A stretch of 64,000 nt of DNA. It comes from Streptosporangium lutulentum (GTDB lineage: Bacteria; Actinomycetota; Actinomycetes; Streptosporangiales; Streptosporangiaceae). Below are positions 26,677-36,224 of this stretch, in pieces. Position 1 is the first letter of the stretch, and each line of letters starts with the position of its first letter. The stretch covers positions 4,898,001-4,962,000 of the forward strand of contig NZ_JAUSQU010000001.1 of assembly GCF_030811455.1 (NCBI RefSeq), written 5' to 3'. The notes under the pieces were generated by a model that was not told where the DNA came from, did no database searches, and saw only the letters and a program-made list of their open reading frames with translations. The position numbers and the translations under genes were made by a program.

Positions 26677-27653
26677 GTCTCCTTGAGATCACCGATCTCA
26701 CGGTCGGCTTCGACACCGAGGACGGCACGGTACACGCCGTCAAGGGTGTGTCGTTCAGCGTGGAACGGGGCGAGATCCTCGCGCTGTGCGGCGAGTCCGG
26801 TTGCGGCAAGTCGGTCACCGCGATGGCGGTGCCCCGGCTGCTGCCGCCCGCCACGACCCGCCTGTCAGGGTCGATCAAGCTCGACGGGCAGGAGCTCACG
26901 GTCCTGCCCGAGCCGGAGATGCGGCGGATACGCGGCAAGGAGGTCGCGGTCGTCTTCCAGGAGCCGATGACCTCCCTGAACCCGTCGTTCACGGTCGGCT
27001 ACCAGATCACCGAGGTGCTGCGCCGGCACGAACGCCTGTCCGCGCGGGCCGCCCGCGCCCGCGCCGTCGAACTGCTGGAACTGGTGGGAATCCCCGCCCC
27101 CGTCCGGAGGGTCAAGGAGTATCCGCACCAGCTGTCGGGCGGGATGCGCCAGCGGGTGATGATCGCCATCGCGGTGGCCTGCTCACCCCAGCTGCTGATC
27201 GCCGACGAACCGACCACGGCGCTGGACGTGACGATCCAGGCGGGCGTGCTCGACGTCTTCCGCGACCTGCGGGACCGGCTCGGCACCGCGATCATCCTGA
27301 TCACCCACGATCTGGGGGTGGTCGCCGACATCGCCGACCGGGCCGTGGTCATGTACGCGGGCCGGGCCGTCGAGCAGGCGCCGGTCGAGGAACTGTTCGC
27401 CCGGCCCCGCCACCCCTACTCGCTGGGGCTGATGCGGGCCCTCCCCACGGCCGCGGTCGTCGGGGCGGACGGGCGCAGGCGGCTCACCGAGATCCCCGGC
27501 CTGGTGCCCTCACCGCTCAAAGACCCGCAGGAGTGCGCGTTCCACCCGCGATGCCCGTCGGCCCAGGCCGACTGCGCGGCCTCCCGTCCCCCGCTGGAGC
27601 GGTACGGGAACGCGCATCTGGCCGCCTGCTTCCACCCCGGAGGTCACCCGTGA
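26673..27653 (+). CDS. Peptide ABC transporter ATP-binding protein (DppD type)
   Basis: ATPase of 326 residues with Walker A GESGCGKS, signature LSGGMRQR, Walker B LLIADEPTTALD and the H-loop ITHDLGVVADIA. The C-terminal oligopeptide-transporter extension holds four cysteines around CAFHPRCPSAQADC, which in this family can bind a 4Fe-4S cluster. It pairs with the second ATPase; its stop overlaps the next start as GTGA. Confidence 0.95.
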   Translation: MSLLEITDLTVGFDTEDGTVHAVKGVSFSVERGEILALCGESGCGKSVTAMAVPRLLPPATTRLSGSIKLDGQELTVLPEPEMRRIRGKEVAVVFQEPMTSLNPSFTVGYQITEVLRRHERLSARAARARAVELLELVGIPAPVRRVKEYPHQLSGGMRQRVMIAIAVACSPQLLIADEPTTALDVTIQAGVLDVFRDLRDRLGTAIILITHDLGVVADIADRAVVMYAGRAVEQAPVEELFARPRHPYSLGLMRALPTAAVVGADGRRRLTEIPGLVPSPLKDPQECAFHPRCPSAQADCAASRPPLERYGNAHLAACFHPGGHP

Positions 27654-28657
27654 CGTCACCCGCGGCAGAGCCGATCCTGCAGGTCGGCGAGCTGGTCAAG
27701 CACTACGGCGCCGGACGGGGGAACGTGGTCCACGCCGTGGACGGCGTGTCGCTGTCCATCGGACCGGGAGAGGTCCTCGGCCTGGTCGGTGAGTCGGGCA
27801 GCGGGAAGTCCACCGTCGGAAAGTGCATCCTGCGCCTGACCGAGCCCACCTCGGGGACCATCCACCTCGTGGGCCGCGACATCACGCACCTGTCCCGCCG
27901 GGCGCTGCGCCCGCTCCGGCGTGATGTCCACATCGTGTTCCAGGACCCCTACTCCTCCCTCAACCCACGTTTCACGATCGGGCAGATCGTCGGCGAGCCG
28001 CTGCGGCGGCACGGCATCGCCCGGGGCGGCGAGGCGTCGAGGCAGGTCGCGGCGATGCTGGAGCGGGTCGGGCTGAGCGCCGAGACGCTGAACCGCTTCC
28101 CCCACGAGCTGTCCGGCGGGCAGCGCCAGCGGGTGAGCCTCGCCCGGGCCCTGATCCTGGAGCCCAAGCTGGTGGTGGCCGACGAGCCGGTGTCGGCGCT
28201 GGATGTCTCCGTACAGGCCTCGGTGCTCAACCTGATCACCGACCTGCAGCGGGACATGGGTTTCTCCTGTCTGTTCATCACCCATGACCTTTCGGTCGTG
28301 GAGTTCCTGGCCGATCGGATCGCCGTCATGTATCTCGGGCGGATCGTGGAGACGGGGCCGACCGCGGAGATCTTCGCCGAACCGCGGCATCCGTACACCC
28401 AGGCGCTGCTGTCGGCCGCGCCGATCCCGGACCCGGTCAAGCAGAGACAGCGGCGTCGCGTCGTGCTCGGAGGCGAGGTGCCGAGCCCGCTCGACCCGCC
28501 GCCCGGCTGCCGCTTCCACACACGCTGCCCGGTCGCGGTCGACCGGTGCCGTACGGAGGTACCCGAACTCCGGGACCTTCGCCTCGGCGATCACCCGGTA
28601 GCCTGCCACCTCGTCACACCCGACCACGTGCCCGACGCCACCGCCACCGCGAAATGA
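27650..28657 (+). CDS. Peptide ABC transporter ATP-binding protein (DppF type)
   Basis: ATPase of 335 residues with Walker A GESGSGKS, signature LSGGQRQRVSLARAL, Walker B LVVADEPVSALD, H-loop FITHDLSVVEFLA and the cysteine-containing oligopeptide tail (GCRFHTRCPVAVDRC). The GTG at 27650 overlaps the previous stop by 4 nt, implying equimolar synthesis of the two ATPases. Last transporter subunit before the gamma-glutamyltransferase gene. Confidence 0.95.
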   Translation: MTSPAAEPILQVGELVKHYGAGRGNVVHAVDGVSLSIGPGEVLGLVGESGSGKSTVGKCILRLTEPTSGTIHLVGRDITHLSRRALRPLRRDVHIVFQDPYSSLNPRFTIGQIVGEPLRRHGIARGGEASRQVAAMLERVGLSAETLNRFPHELSGGQRQRVSLARALILEPKLVVADEPVSALDVSVQASVLNLITDLQRDMGFSCLFITHDLSVVEFLADRIAVMYLGRIVETGPTAEIFAEPRHPYTQALLSAAPIPDPVKQRQRRRVVLGGEVPSPLDPPPGCRFHTRCPVAVDRCRTEVPELRDLRLGDHPVACHLVTPDHVPDATATAK

Positions 28658-28713
28658 GGCCGGCGGAATCGCGGCAGAGGTCTTTGAATACCATTGAATT
28701 GAGAGGATCCGAC

Positions 28714-30513
28714 GTGTTCACGACCAGACCCGAGCTGACAGGTGACTTCGGAATGGTGGCCAGTACCCACTGGCTGGCCTCGGCTACCGGGATGAGCGTG
28801 CTGGAGCGCGGCGGAAACGCCTTCGACGCGGCGGTGGCCGCCGGTTTTGTCCTCCAGGTGGCCGAGCCGCATTTGAACGGCCCCGGCGGTGAGGTGCCGA
28901 TCCTGTTGTGGAACGAGGCCGAGCAGAAGGTCTCGGTGGTCTCCGGCCAGGGAGTGGCACCCGCCGCCGCCACGGTCGACCGTTTCACCGGCCTCGGGCT
29001 GGACCTCGTGCCCGGCACCGGCCTGCTCGCCGCAACGGTGCCCGGGGCGTTCGGCGCCTGGATGCTCATGCTCGAACGCTGGGGCACCTGGACGCTGGCC
29101 GACGTGCTGGAGCCCGTGATCTCCTACGCCGAGAACGGCGTCCCGGTCCTGGACCGCGTCGCCGGCACGATCGAGGCCGTGGAGCAGATGTTCACCGAGG
29201 ACTGGCCCACCTCCGCCGCGACCTGGCTGCCGGACGGCCGCGTTCCCGAGGCCGGATCCCGGCTGGCCAACCCCGTGCTCGCCGCCACCTACCGGCGGCT
29301 GGTCGCCGAGGCCGAGGCCGCCTCCCCCACCCGGGAGGGGCAGATCGCCGCCGCCCGCGACAGCTGGTACCGCGGCTTCGTCGCCGAGGCGATCGCGAAG
29401 TTCTGCGCCGAGACGGCCTGGAAGGACACCTCGGGGAAGGTCCACGGCGGCCTGCTCACCGCCGAGGACCTCGCGGGCTGGGAGGCCACCGTCGAGGATC
29501 CCCTGACCTTCGACTACCACGGGCACACCGTGTGCAAGACCGGGCCGTGGGGGCAGGGTCCCGCCTTCCTGCAGCAGCTCGCGCTGCTGTCCGGGTTCGA
29601 CCTGTCCGGCATGGGGCATCTCAGCGCCGACTACATCCACACGATCATCGAATGCTCGAAGCTCGCGTTCGCCGACCGTGAGGCCTGGTACGGCGACCCC
29701 GATCACGCCGACGTCCCCGTCGAGACGCTGCTCGGGGAGGCCTACAACGCCGAGAGGCGGGCCCTGGTCGGTCCCCTGGCCGATGCCGGCGCCCTGCGGC
29801 CCGGCTCCCCGGACGGGCGGGCCCCCCGGCTCACCACGCGGGCTCCGGGCGACACGGCGCCCGCCGGAACCACCTCGTTCGCCGGCGCCGGCGAGCCGAC
29901 CGTCCGTTCCGACGGGCGGGTCCGCGGCGACACCTGCCACCTGGACGTCGTGGACCGGCACGGCAACATGGTCTCGGCGACTCCCAGCGGCGGCTGGCTG
30001 CAGAGCTCGCCGACGATTCCCGACCTCGGCTTCTGCCTCGGCACCAGGGCTCAGATGTTCTGGCTGGAGGAGGGGCTGCCGAACTCCCTGCGTCCGGGCG
30101 CCCGTCCTCGCACGACCCTGTCGCCGTCCTTCGCCCTCCGCGACGGCAAGCCGTGGATGGCCTTCGGCACCCCGGGCGGCGACCAGCAGGACCAGTGGAG
30201 CCTGAACTTCTTCCTGTCCGTCGTGCACGGCGGCCTGAACCTCCAGGAGGCCGTGGACGCGCCCATGTTCCACTCCGAGCACTTCCCGAGCTCGTTCTTC
30301 CCCCGTGAGTCCCGGCCCGGCGTGATGATGATCGAGGATCGGGTGGACCCCGCCGTCGTGGAGGAGCTGCGGCGGCGCGGGCACCAGGTGGAGGTCCAGG
30401 AGTCCTGGTCGCTCGGCCGCCTCAGCGCCGTCACCAGGGACGCCGAGCCCTCCGGCTTCCTGCGGGCCGCGGCCAACCCGCGAGGCGCTCAGGGCTACGC
30501 GGCGGGACGCTAG
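28714..30513 (+). CDS. Gamma-glutamyltransferase family protein
   Basis: Ntn-hydrolase proenzyme of 599 residues. The family opening is seen in GMSVLERGGNAFDAAVAA, followed by LNGPGGEVPIL. The likely autoprocessing nucleophile is the threonine in RGDTCHLDVVD (T407), where the large and small subunits would separate. No signal peptide is visible, so it is probably cytoplasmic. The family hydrolyses or transfers gamma-glutamyl groups, or deacylates related amides. It begins 56 nt after the transporter genes on the same strand, suggesting the transporter imports its substrate, but this is inference. The start is GTG at 28714 preceded by GAGAGGA. Confidence 0.9.
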   Translation: MFTTRPELTGDFGMVASTHWLASATGMSVLERGGNAFDAAVAAGFVLQVAEPHLNGPGGEVPILLWNEAEQKVSVVSGQGVAPAAATVDRFTGLGLDLVPGTGLLAATVPGAFGAWMLMLERWGTWTLADVLEPVISYAENGVPVLDRVAGTIEAVEQMFTEDWPTSAATWLPDGRVPEAGSRLANPVLAATYRRLVAEAEAASPTREGQIAAARDSWYRGFVAEAIAKFCAETAWKDTSGKVHGGLLTAEDLAGWEATVEDPLTFDYHGHTVCKTGPWGQGPAFLQQLALLSGFDLSGMGHLSADYIHTIIECSKLAFADREAWYGDPDHADVPVETLLGEAYNAERRALVGPLADAGALRPGSPDGRAPRLTTRAPGDTAPAGTTSFAGAGEPTVRSDGRVRGDTCHLDVVDRHGNMVSATPSGGWLQSSPTIPDLGFCLGTRAQMFWLEEGLPNSLRPGARPRTTLSPSFALRDGKPWMAFGTPGGDQQDQWSLNFFLSVVHGGLNLQEAVDAPMFHSEHFPSSFFPRESRPGVMMIEDRVDPAVVEELRRRGHQVEVQESWSLGRLSAVTRDAEPSGFLRAAANPRGAQGYAAGR

Positions 30514-30520
30514 CGGGTCT

Positions 30521-30554
30521 TCTCCTCGCCGAGGCTCCGTCCTCGGCGAGGAGA
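30521..30554 (+). terminator. Terminator of the peptide transporter operon
   Basis: Perfect 14-bp stem (30521-30534 with 30541-30554) with a 6-nt loop, 8 nt after the gamma-glutamyltransferase stop codon. Confidence 0.85.
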
Positions 30555-30676
30555 TCGCTCACGGCTCGCGGCCGCGTCCGGTGGACGGGCTCACGCGAGC
30601 GGTGGACAGGCTCACGCGAGCCGGACGGCGAGAGGCCGTGGCGCCGCGCGAACTCCGGGCTCTCAGTCCCGGTCGT

Positions 30677-31141
30677 TCACATACGCACGACCACGGTGTT
30701 CGCCGCGCGGTCGTGCAGGCCTCGCTGGTCACGGTCCCAGATGAGAGCCGGTACGGCCAGGCACAGCAGCAGGGTGCGGATCAGCACGAAGACGAACCCG
30801 GGTTGCCCGCCGTCGAGCGCGGCGACCCGGACGCGGAGCAGGCGCATGCCGAAGGTCATGCCCATGGTCCCGACCAGCAGGACGTATTCCGCCGCGAAGA
30901 TCAGGATCGGAACCCAGACGTTCTGGACGGGATTGATTTGCAGGAGTCCCTGGGTGATGGCCCAGGTGCAGATCAGCCAGTCGATCACGATGGCGCCGAT
31001 CCTGCGGCCGAATCCGGCCACCGAACCGCTGCCCTCCCGGGGCAGCCCGAGCCGCTCTCCGGGATAGCCCAGGTCGACTCCTGCCGATCTGACGCCCCCG
31101 AGCCAGGTCTGGGTCCAACGGGGCTGCTGACTGCTGCTCAT
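30677..31141 (-). CDS. RDD-family membrane protein
   Basis: Membrane protein of 154 residues with the RDD domain: GFGRRIGAIVIDWLI starts the first helix, then a second helix, GMTFGMRLLRVRVAALDG, and a third helix ending WDRDQRGLHDRAANT. Function is unknown in general; some members act in Na+/H+ antiport. It is conserved next to glnA in actinomycetes and transcribed divergently from the following gene. The start is ATG at 31141; an earlier GTG-like extension is possible. Confidence 0.88.
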   Translation of the reverse strand: MSSSQQPRWTQTWLGGVRSAGVDLGYPGERLGLPREGSGSVAGFGRRIGAIVIDWLICTWAITQGLLQINPVQNVWVPILIFAAEYVLLVGTMGMTFGMRLLRVRVAALDGGQPGFVFVLIRTLLLCLAVPALIWDRDQRGLHDRAANTVVVRM

Positions 31142-31265
31142 ACCTCCAACCGTAGCCGCCCCGGGGCTCGCCTTCGCATTCACCCGAACCATTACCGAAC
31201 CGGGAAAAACCGGAGATCATGGTCGTCTGACTTTTCGCCATCTGCTTTCACCGGAGAACCCCCCA

Positions 31266-32294
31266 GTGTCCGATATCGACGACATCGATAAGCGATTCAA
31301 CACGCTCAGCGCTCAGATCGGCCAGGACGAACAGCGGAGGGCGAGTAAAGCCGCCGCCAAGGAGTGGGCGCGCCTGCCACGCGTCAGGCGTCGCCGCAGG
31401 CAGCGGATCGCGGCCGTCGCCCTGGTCGCCGCCGTGGTGGGTGCCGGGGTGCTCGTCGCCTACCGGCCCGAGCTCGTCAGCCGGATCCCCGGCCTCGTCT
31501 CCGAGCGGTTCGCCGACCTGAACACCGCCCTGCGCCTCGGCCCGCTTCCCGAGGAGACCATGCCGGTGGACGTGAGGCCCTGGAAGCTCTCCCCCTTCGA
31601 GGGCTCCCCCGCCATCGACTACGCCGACGGCGCCAAGGGACTGGTGATGCCGGCGGCCAAGGCGACGGGCGGGCTGAGCCGCAAGGACGTCGCCACCGCC
31701 CTGAAACACACCCGGGACATGCTGAAGGCCTCCCACCTCGACCGCAAGACCCTCATGGGCGGCAGGCCGGCGGCACTGATAAAGGTCCTGCAGCCGCAGG
31801 CACGCGCGGATTTTCTGAAGGATCTGGATCGCAGGAAGAAGAACGCCTTCAACAGCAGGTACTGGGTCACCAGCTTCGCCCCGAAAACAGCCGAGCTCGC
31901 CACAGACGTGATCAAAGTCAAGGGAAAGACGAAATACGCGGCCTTCCGCGAGGGCGGCAGGTCCGGGGTCCGCGTCACGGTGAACTACCTCTTCGTCTAC
32001 GCCGTACACCGCCCCGGACGGCCGGAGCCCACCGAGCGGATCATCGCGCACAACCTCGGCGAGATCCTCGTCTACCGCGAGAACGGCGAGCTGGTGATCT
32101 GGCCCGTCAGCTGGAACGCCGACGGCGCAGCGAACGCCCGCTGCGACGTCGACGACGGATTCGTCCACCCGTTCTACCCCGATTCCGTCCCCGACAAGGA
32201 GGCCCCCAAGGCCACCGGCGCCCTGGTGGACCCCTACGACCTCGACCGCGAGGTAAAGGCGGAAGAAGGCTGCAGACTTGTCTCCCGCACGTGA
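31266..32294 (+). CDS. Single-pass membrane protein of unknown function
   Basis: Protein of 342 residues. A charged cytoplasmic start ([19 protein letters not shown], ending in a run of arginines) leads to one membrane helix (about 47-67). The extracytoplasmic domain of about 270 residues contains [28 protein letters not shown] and a cysteine pair near the end (RCDVDDGF and EEGCRL). I do not recognise a named family. The GTG start sits 8 nt after GGAGAA. It lies between the RDD gene and glnA. Confidence 0.75.
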   Translation: MSDIDDIDKRFNTLSAQIGQDEQRRASKAAAKEWARLPRVRRRRRQRIAAVALVAAVVGAGVLVAYRPELVSRIPGLVSERFADLNTALRLGPLPEETMPVDVRPWKLSPFEGSPAIDYADGAKGLVMPAAKATGGLSRKDVATALKHTRDMLKASHLDRKTLMGGRPAALIKVLQPQARADFLKDLDRRKKNAFNSRYWVTSFAPKTAELATDVIKVKGKTKYAAFREGGRSGVRVTVNYLFVYAVHRPGRPEPTERIIAHNLGEILVYRENGELVIWPVSWNADGAANARCDVDDGFVHPFYPDSVPDKEAPKATGALVDPYDLDREVKAEEGCRLVSRT

Positions 32295-32366
32295 AACTCG
32301 GGCAAAGGAAGCGTTTCCATGACAGGTTCAGCCGCACCGCGAGACTAATGTGGAGGCAGCTTTTCC

Positions 32367-32404
32367 TTAACATGAGTGAAACAAACGAGACACGGGGCGG
32401 TAAC
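32367..32404. promoter_or_regulatory. Predicted GlnR box upstream of glnA
   Basis: Four pentamers with exact 6-nt spacing: TTAAC, GAAAC, GACAC, GTAAC (32367, 32378, 32389, 32400). This is the a-b-a-b architecture (GTNAC-N6-GAAAC repeated) bound by the OmpR-type nitrogen regulator GlnR in Streptomyces and mycobacteria. It is 49 nt upstream of the glnA start. The glnR gene is not in the window. Confidence 0.75.
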
Positions 32405-32452
32405 GGCGAAGACTTAGGTTTGGTTTATAGCCATGCCCCTTGGGAGGTTCGC

Positions 32453-33877
32453 GTGTTCAACTCCGCTGAAGACGTCCTGAAGTTCATCGCGGACGAAGGA
32501 GTGCAGTTCGTTGACGTCAGGTTCACCGACCTGCCGGGGACGACGCACCACTTCACGTTCCCCACGGAGAACTTCGGCGCCGGTGTCTTCACCGAAGGTC
32601 TCATGTTCGACGGCTCGTCGATCCGCGGTTTCCAGGCGATTCACGAGTCGGACATGCTCCTGCTCCCCGACCCGTCCACGGCCGTGCTCGACCCCTTCCG
32701 GCAGCACAAGACGCTGAACATCAACTTCTTCGTGCACGACCCGCTGACCGGTGAGGCCTACAGCCGCGACCCGCGCAACGTCGCCCGCAAGGCCGAGGAG
32801 TTCCTCAAGGGCACCGGCATCGCCGACACGGTCTACTTCGGCCCCGAGGCCGAGTTCTACATCTTCGACGACGTGCGCTTCGAGACCAACGCGCACTCGA
32901 GCTACTACCACATCGACTCGATCGAAGGCGCCTGGAACAGCGGTAAGGCCCAGGAGGGCGGCAACCTCGGTTACAAGCCGCGCTTCAAGGGCGGCTACTT
33001 CCCGGTTCCGCCGATGGACCACTTCACCGACCTGCGCTCGGAGATGGTCCGCAAGCTCATCGAGGCGGGCATCGACGTCGAGATGCAGCACCACGAGGTC
33101 GGCACGGCCGGTCAGGCCGAGATCGACTTCCGGTTCAACACGCTGCTCAAGGCAGCCGACACCCTGATGCTGTACAAGTACATCGTCAAGAGCACGGCTC
33201 AGAAGTACGGCCACACGGTCACCTTCATGCCCAAGCCCATCTTCGGCGACAACGGTTCCGGCATGCACTGCCACCAGTCGCTCTGGAAGGACGGCGCGCC
33301 GCTCTTCTACGACGAGGTCGGCTACGCGGGCCTGTCCGACACCGCCCGCTACTACATCGGCGGCCTGCTCAAGCACGCCCCGTCGCTGCTGGCGTTCACC
33401 AACCCGACCGTGAACTCCTACCACCGCCTGGTCCCCGGTTACGAGGCCCCGGTCAACCTGGTCTACTCCCAGCGCAACCGCTCGGCGTGCATCCGCATCC
33501 CGATCACGGGCTCCAACCCGAAGGCCAAGCGCATCGAGTTCCGCGTCCCGGACCCGTCGTGCAACCCGTACTTCGCCTTCGCCGCCCAGCTCATGGCCGG
33601 CATCGACGGCATCCGCAACAAGATCGAGCCGGTCGAGCCGGTCGACAAGGACCTGTACGAGCTTCCCCCCGAGGAGGCCCGTAACATCCCGCAGGTCCCG
33701 GGCTCGCTCCCCGAGGTGCTGGCCGCCCTTGAGGCAGACCACGAATACCTGCTGGAAGGCGGCGTGTTCACGCCGGACCTGATCGAGACCTGGATCACCT
33801 ACAAGCGTGAGAACGAGATCGACCCGATCCGCCTGCGCCCGCACCCGCACGAGTTCGAGCTGTACTACGACGTCTGA
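32453..33877 (+). CDS. glnA: Glutamine synthetase type I (GSI-beta)
   Basis: Assimilates ammonia by ATP-dependent amidation of glutamate; acts as a dodecamer in the cytoplasm. The 474 residues start [16 protein letters not shown] after a GGGAGG site. The catalytic signatures are [26 protein letters not shown] (ATP-binding) and [16 protein letters not shown]. The adenylylation tyrosine is present in [11 protein letters not shown] (about residue 402), so activity can be switched off by GlnE, encoded 3.7 kb downstream. The predicted GlnR box upstream indicates nitrogen control. Confidence 0.97.
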   Translation: MFNSAEDVLKFIADEGVQFVDVRFTDLPGTTHHFTFPTENFGAGVFTEGLMFDGSSIRGFQAIHESDMLLLPDPSTAVLDPFRQHKTLNINFFVHDPLTGEAYSRDPRNVARKAEEFLKGTGIADTVYFGPEAEFYIFDDVRFETNAHSSYYHIDSIEGAWNSGKAQEGGNLGYKPRFKGGYFPVPPMDHFTDLRSEMVRKLIEAGIDVEMQHHEVGTAGQAEIDFRFNTLLKAADTLMLYKYIVKSTAQKYGHTVTFMPKPIFGDNGSGMHCHQSLWKDGAPLFYDEVGYAGLSDTARYYIGGLLKHAPSLLAFTNPTVNSYHRLVPGYEAPVNLVYSQRNRSACIRIPITGSNPKAKRIEFRVPDPSCNPYFAFAAQLMAGIDGIRNKIEPVEPVDKDLYELPPEEARNIPQVPGSLPEVLAALEADHEYLLEGGVFTPDLIETWITYKRENEIDPIRLRPHPHEFELYYDV

Positions 33878-33953
33878 GCCGCCACGCCTCTGATCTGCGG
33901 AGACACTCTGGCGGGTCGACCCACCAGATCACGCACAGGGCACTCGGGCATCT

Positions 33954-34008
33954 CGCGAAAGGCCGTTGACCGTACCTCCACCGGGGGCGCGCTCGACGGC
34001 CTTTCGCG
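33954..34008 (+). terminator. Long-loop hairpin after glnA
   Basis: Perfect 13-bp stem (33954-33966 with 33996-34008) with a 29-nt loop, 76 nt after glnA. The rest of this 335-base gap (33878-34212) holds no gene; a 9-bp hairpin (34096-34104 with 34117-34125) lies near its end. Confidence 0.65.
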
Positions 34009-34212
34009 TGCGCCGCCCCCGGCGACGACGCGGCCCCGGTTCGAGCTCCGCGACGCGGGCCCGGGGCCTCGGCCCCGTTCCAGCGAACCGCCGCTGGCAG
34101 GTGCGGGCAGGCGCCGGCACCTGCCCGGCCGTTAGATCTCCGCCGTACGGGACAGAGGTGACTCGCCGGACGCCGACGCGTCCTGCCGGAGCTCACCACC
34201 TGGAGGTTGTGC

Positions 34213-34386
34213 ATGCTTGCTCAGACCACGCGGAAGGCGGCGCTGACCGCCGCGGCCATGGCGGCGCTCGTCGGCCTGGTCGGCGGTTGCGGTGGCGGCG
34301 GTGACGACGACGGTGACGACGGCCCGGACGTGGTCAACACGACGACCGCGCCCGGCGGTGACGACGGCGAGGGGGACGACGACTGA
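34213..34386 (+). CDS. Small acidic lipoprotein
   Basis: A 57-residue secreted lipoprotein candidate. A positively charged start (MLAQTTRKAALTAAAMAA) and hydrophobic core are followed by the lipobox LVGGC (C26). The mature part is very short and almost wholly Asp, Gly and Thr (GGGGDDDGDDGPDVVNTTT, then another Asp-rich run). GGAGGT lies 5 nt before the ATG and a strong terminator follows, which supports a real gene. It has no domain I recognise; the acidic tail could bind Ca2+ or other cations. Confidence 0.7.
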   Translation: MLAQTTRKAALTAAAMAALVGLVGGCGGGGDDDGDDGPDVVNTTTAPGGDDGEGDDD

Positions 34387-34441
34387 CGGCCGCGGGGCGC
34401 GGGGGAGGACGGCCTCCCCCGCGCCCCGCTCCCGAACCACC

Positions 34442-34474
34442 ACTGCCCGCGTGCTCCCCGCACGCGGGCAGTTT
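34442..34474 (+). terminator. Strong terminator after the small lipoprotein
   Basis: Perfect 13-bp GC-rich stem (34442-34454 with 34460-34472), 5-nt loop, then TTT. Confidence 0.9.
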
Positions 34475-34657
34475 GCATGTCCCGGGCCTCCCCGCCCTCT
34501 CACCCGGGAGGACGCCGGGTCACGGACCCGGGACGAAGGCGACGGAGGCGGGACCGTCACGATCGCCGGCTTGGCCGGACGAGGTCCGCCCAGCGCGCGT
34601 CACCGACTTGTTGGGCAGACTGGCCATGACTTATGCCGACAAATCGAATGAGGTGAC

Positions 34658-35365
34658 GTGGCAGAGGTTCTCCGGTACGAAGAGGCACGCCCCCGGCCTC
34701 CCCACACCGGGGAGCCGCGTCGCACCCCCCTCGGACATCATCGATTCACCGGACGCCGCGACCTTCCCCGACGCCGGCTGCGGTCCGCGGCGGCCGTGCT
34801 TGTGGGAACGTTCCTGCTCCTCAACGGCTCCGCCTCGGCTCCGGCCCTGCCCGCCCCGCCGAACCGGCTCACCGCCATCGCGTACGCCATCGAGGCCGGG
34901 CAGTACCAGCCGGGCTGGCGCGGCGGTGAGATCCCCTACTCCTGGGGCGGCGGCCACGGCGAAGTCCCCGGCCCCTCCTTCGGCACGTGTGAGGGATACA
35001 GCGGCTCGATCCGGCCGTGCCCGGCCACCAGGACCCGCGGCCTCGACTGCTCCGGGCTGGCCAGGTGGGTCTACCAGCTCGCCTACGGGCGGGACGTGCT
35101 GGGGCCGGGCAACACCAACGACCACGTCCGGCGGCTCACCAGGATCTCCGCCGCCATGGCCCGTCCGGGGGATCTCGTCTTCTACGGCAAGGTCGGCACA
35201 CGCCCGTTCTACGGCAAGGTCGGCGCGCGTAAGGTGAGGACCCACCATGTGGGCGTCTACGTCGGTGAGGGCAAAATGATCAATGCACTCAGGACCGGCA
35301 CCGGGATCCGGGTCGACCCCATCACGGCGGTCAAGGGTTTCGCCGGTTACTACCGTTTCCCATAG
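34658..35365 (+). CDS. NlpC/P60-family cell-wall hydrolase
   Basis: Protein of 235 residues with an N-terminal membrane segment (about 43-62; signal peptide or anchor) and a C-terminal NlpC/P60 peptidase domain that cleaves peptidoglycan peptides. The catalytic Cys is in LDCSGLARWVY (C131) and the His in THHVGVYVG (H196/H197). A short direct repeat (FYGKVGTR and FYGKVGAR) lies between them, an unusual loop duplication. The GTG start at 34658 follows GAGGT. The LLM-type gene begins 7 nt after its stop, so they may share a transcript. Confidence 0.87.
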   Translation: MAEVLRYEEARPRPPHTGEPRRTPLGHHRFTGRRDLPRRRLRSAAAVLVGTFLLLNGSASAPALPAPPNRLTAIAYAIEAGQYQPGWRGGEIPYSWGGGHGEVPGPSFGTCEGYSGSIRPCPATRTRGLDCSGLARWVYQLAYGRDVLGPGNTNDHVRRLTRISAAMARPGDLVFYGKVGTRPFYGKVGARKVRTHHVGVYVGEGKMINALRTGTGIRVDPITAVKGFAGYYRFP

Positions 35366-35372
35366 GAGATAT

Positions 35373-36209
35373 ATGCGTCTCGGCGTGATGTTCGACCGTG
35401 CCCTTCCCCCCGAGTCCCTCATCCCCTTCTGCCGTCACCTGGACGCGGCCGAGGTCGACGACGTCTGGGTGGTGGAGGATCTGGGCTGGACCGGCTCCGT
35501 CTCGTCGGCGGCCACCGCGCTCGCCGTCACCGAGCGGCTCCGCGTGGGCATCGGGATCGCTCCCGCGCCGCTGCGCAACCCGGCCCTGCTCGCCATGGAG
35601 TTCGGCAACCTGGCCCGGCTGCACCCGCACCGCCTCGCCGCCGGGATCGGCCACGGCGTCCAGGACTGGATGCGCCAGGTGGGCGCCCTCCCGTCCTCGC
35701 CGCTGGCGTTGCTGGAGGAGACCGTCGTGACCGTGCGCGCGCTGCTTCGCGGTGAGACGGTCACCCTCCAGGGCCGGGCCGTCCACCTCGACGGGGTGAG
35801 CCTGGTGCATCCGCCCGCCGTTCCGCCTCCGGTTCTCGCCGGAGTGGTACGGCCCCGCTCGCTGGAGCTGTCGGGGCGGGTGGCCCAGGGCACGATCCTG
35901 CCCGAGGGGGTCGGCGACGCGCAGATCGGGGAGGCCCGGAAGCTGATCGGCGGCGGCGATCACGAGCTGGTGGTGTTCACCCACCTGTACATCGGTGAGG
36001 ACGCCGCGACGGTGGCGAGTCTGGCGGCCGACTCGGCGGAGTTCCTGCGCGTCGATCCGGGCGAGGTCGTGATGGCGACGGGCTCCCCCGAGGCCGCCGC
36101 CGACCAGGTCAGGTCGCTGTGGGAGGCGGGAGCCGACACGGTGGTGGTCCGCCCGTTCGGTCCGGACCCTCTCCCCCAGGTCGACCTGCTCCTGGCGGAG
36201 CTCCACTGA
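35373..36209 (+). CDS. LLM class flavin-dependent oxidoreductase
   Basis: Luciferase-like TIM-barrel flavoprotein of 278 residues using FMN or F420. It starts MRLGVMFDRALPPE, with WVVEDLGWTGSV, the LRVGIGIAPAPLRNPALLAM segment and RLAAGIGHGVQDWM typical of F420-dependent members. The substrate is unknown. ATG 35373 has AGGAG 5 nt upstream. Confidence 0.88.
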   Translation: MRLGVMFDRALPPESLIPFCRHLDAAEVDDVWVVEDLGWTGSVSSAATALAVTERLRVGIGIAPAPLRNPALLAMEFGNLARLHPHRLAAGIGHGVQDWMRQVGALPSSPLALLEETVVTVRALLRGETVTLQGRAVHLDGVSLVHPPAVPPPVLAGVVRPRSLELSGRVAQGTILPEGVGDAQIGEARKLIGGGDHELVVFTHLYIGEDAATVASLAADSAEFLRVDPGEVVMATGSPEAAADQVRSLWEAGADTVVVRPFGPDPLPQVDLLLAELH

Positions 36210-36224
36210 CAGGCCGGCGGGCGG

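Noticed and set aside
32349-32452. Longer N-terminus for glnA using the ATG near 32373
   Set aside because: The upstream frame would overlap the GlnR box. The GTG at 32453 has a well-placed GGGAGG and gives the family start [11 protein letters not shown].
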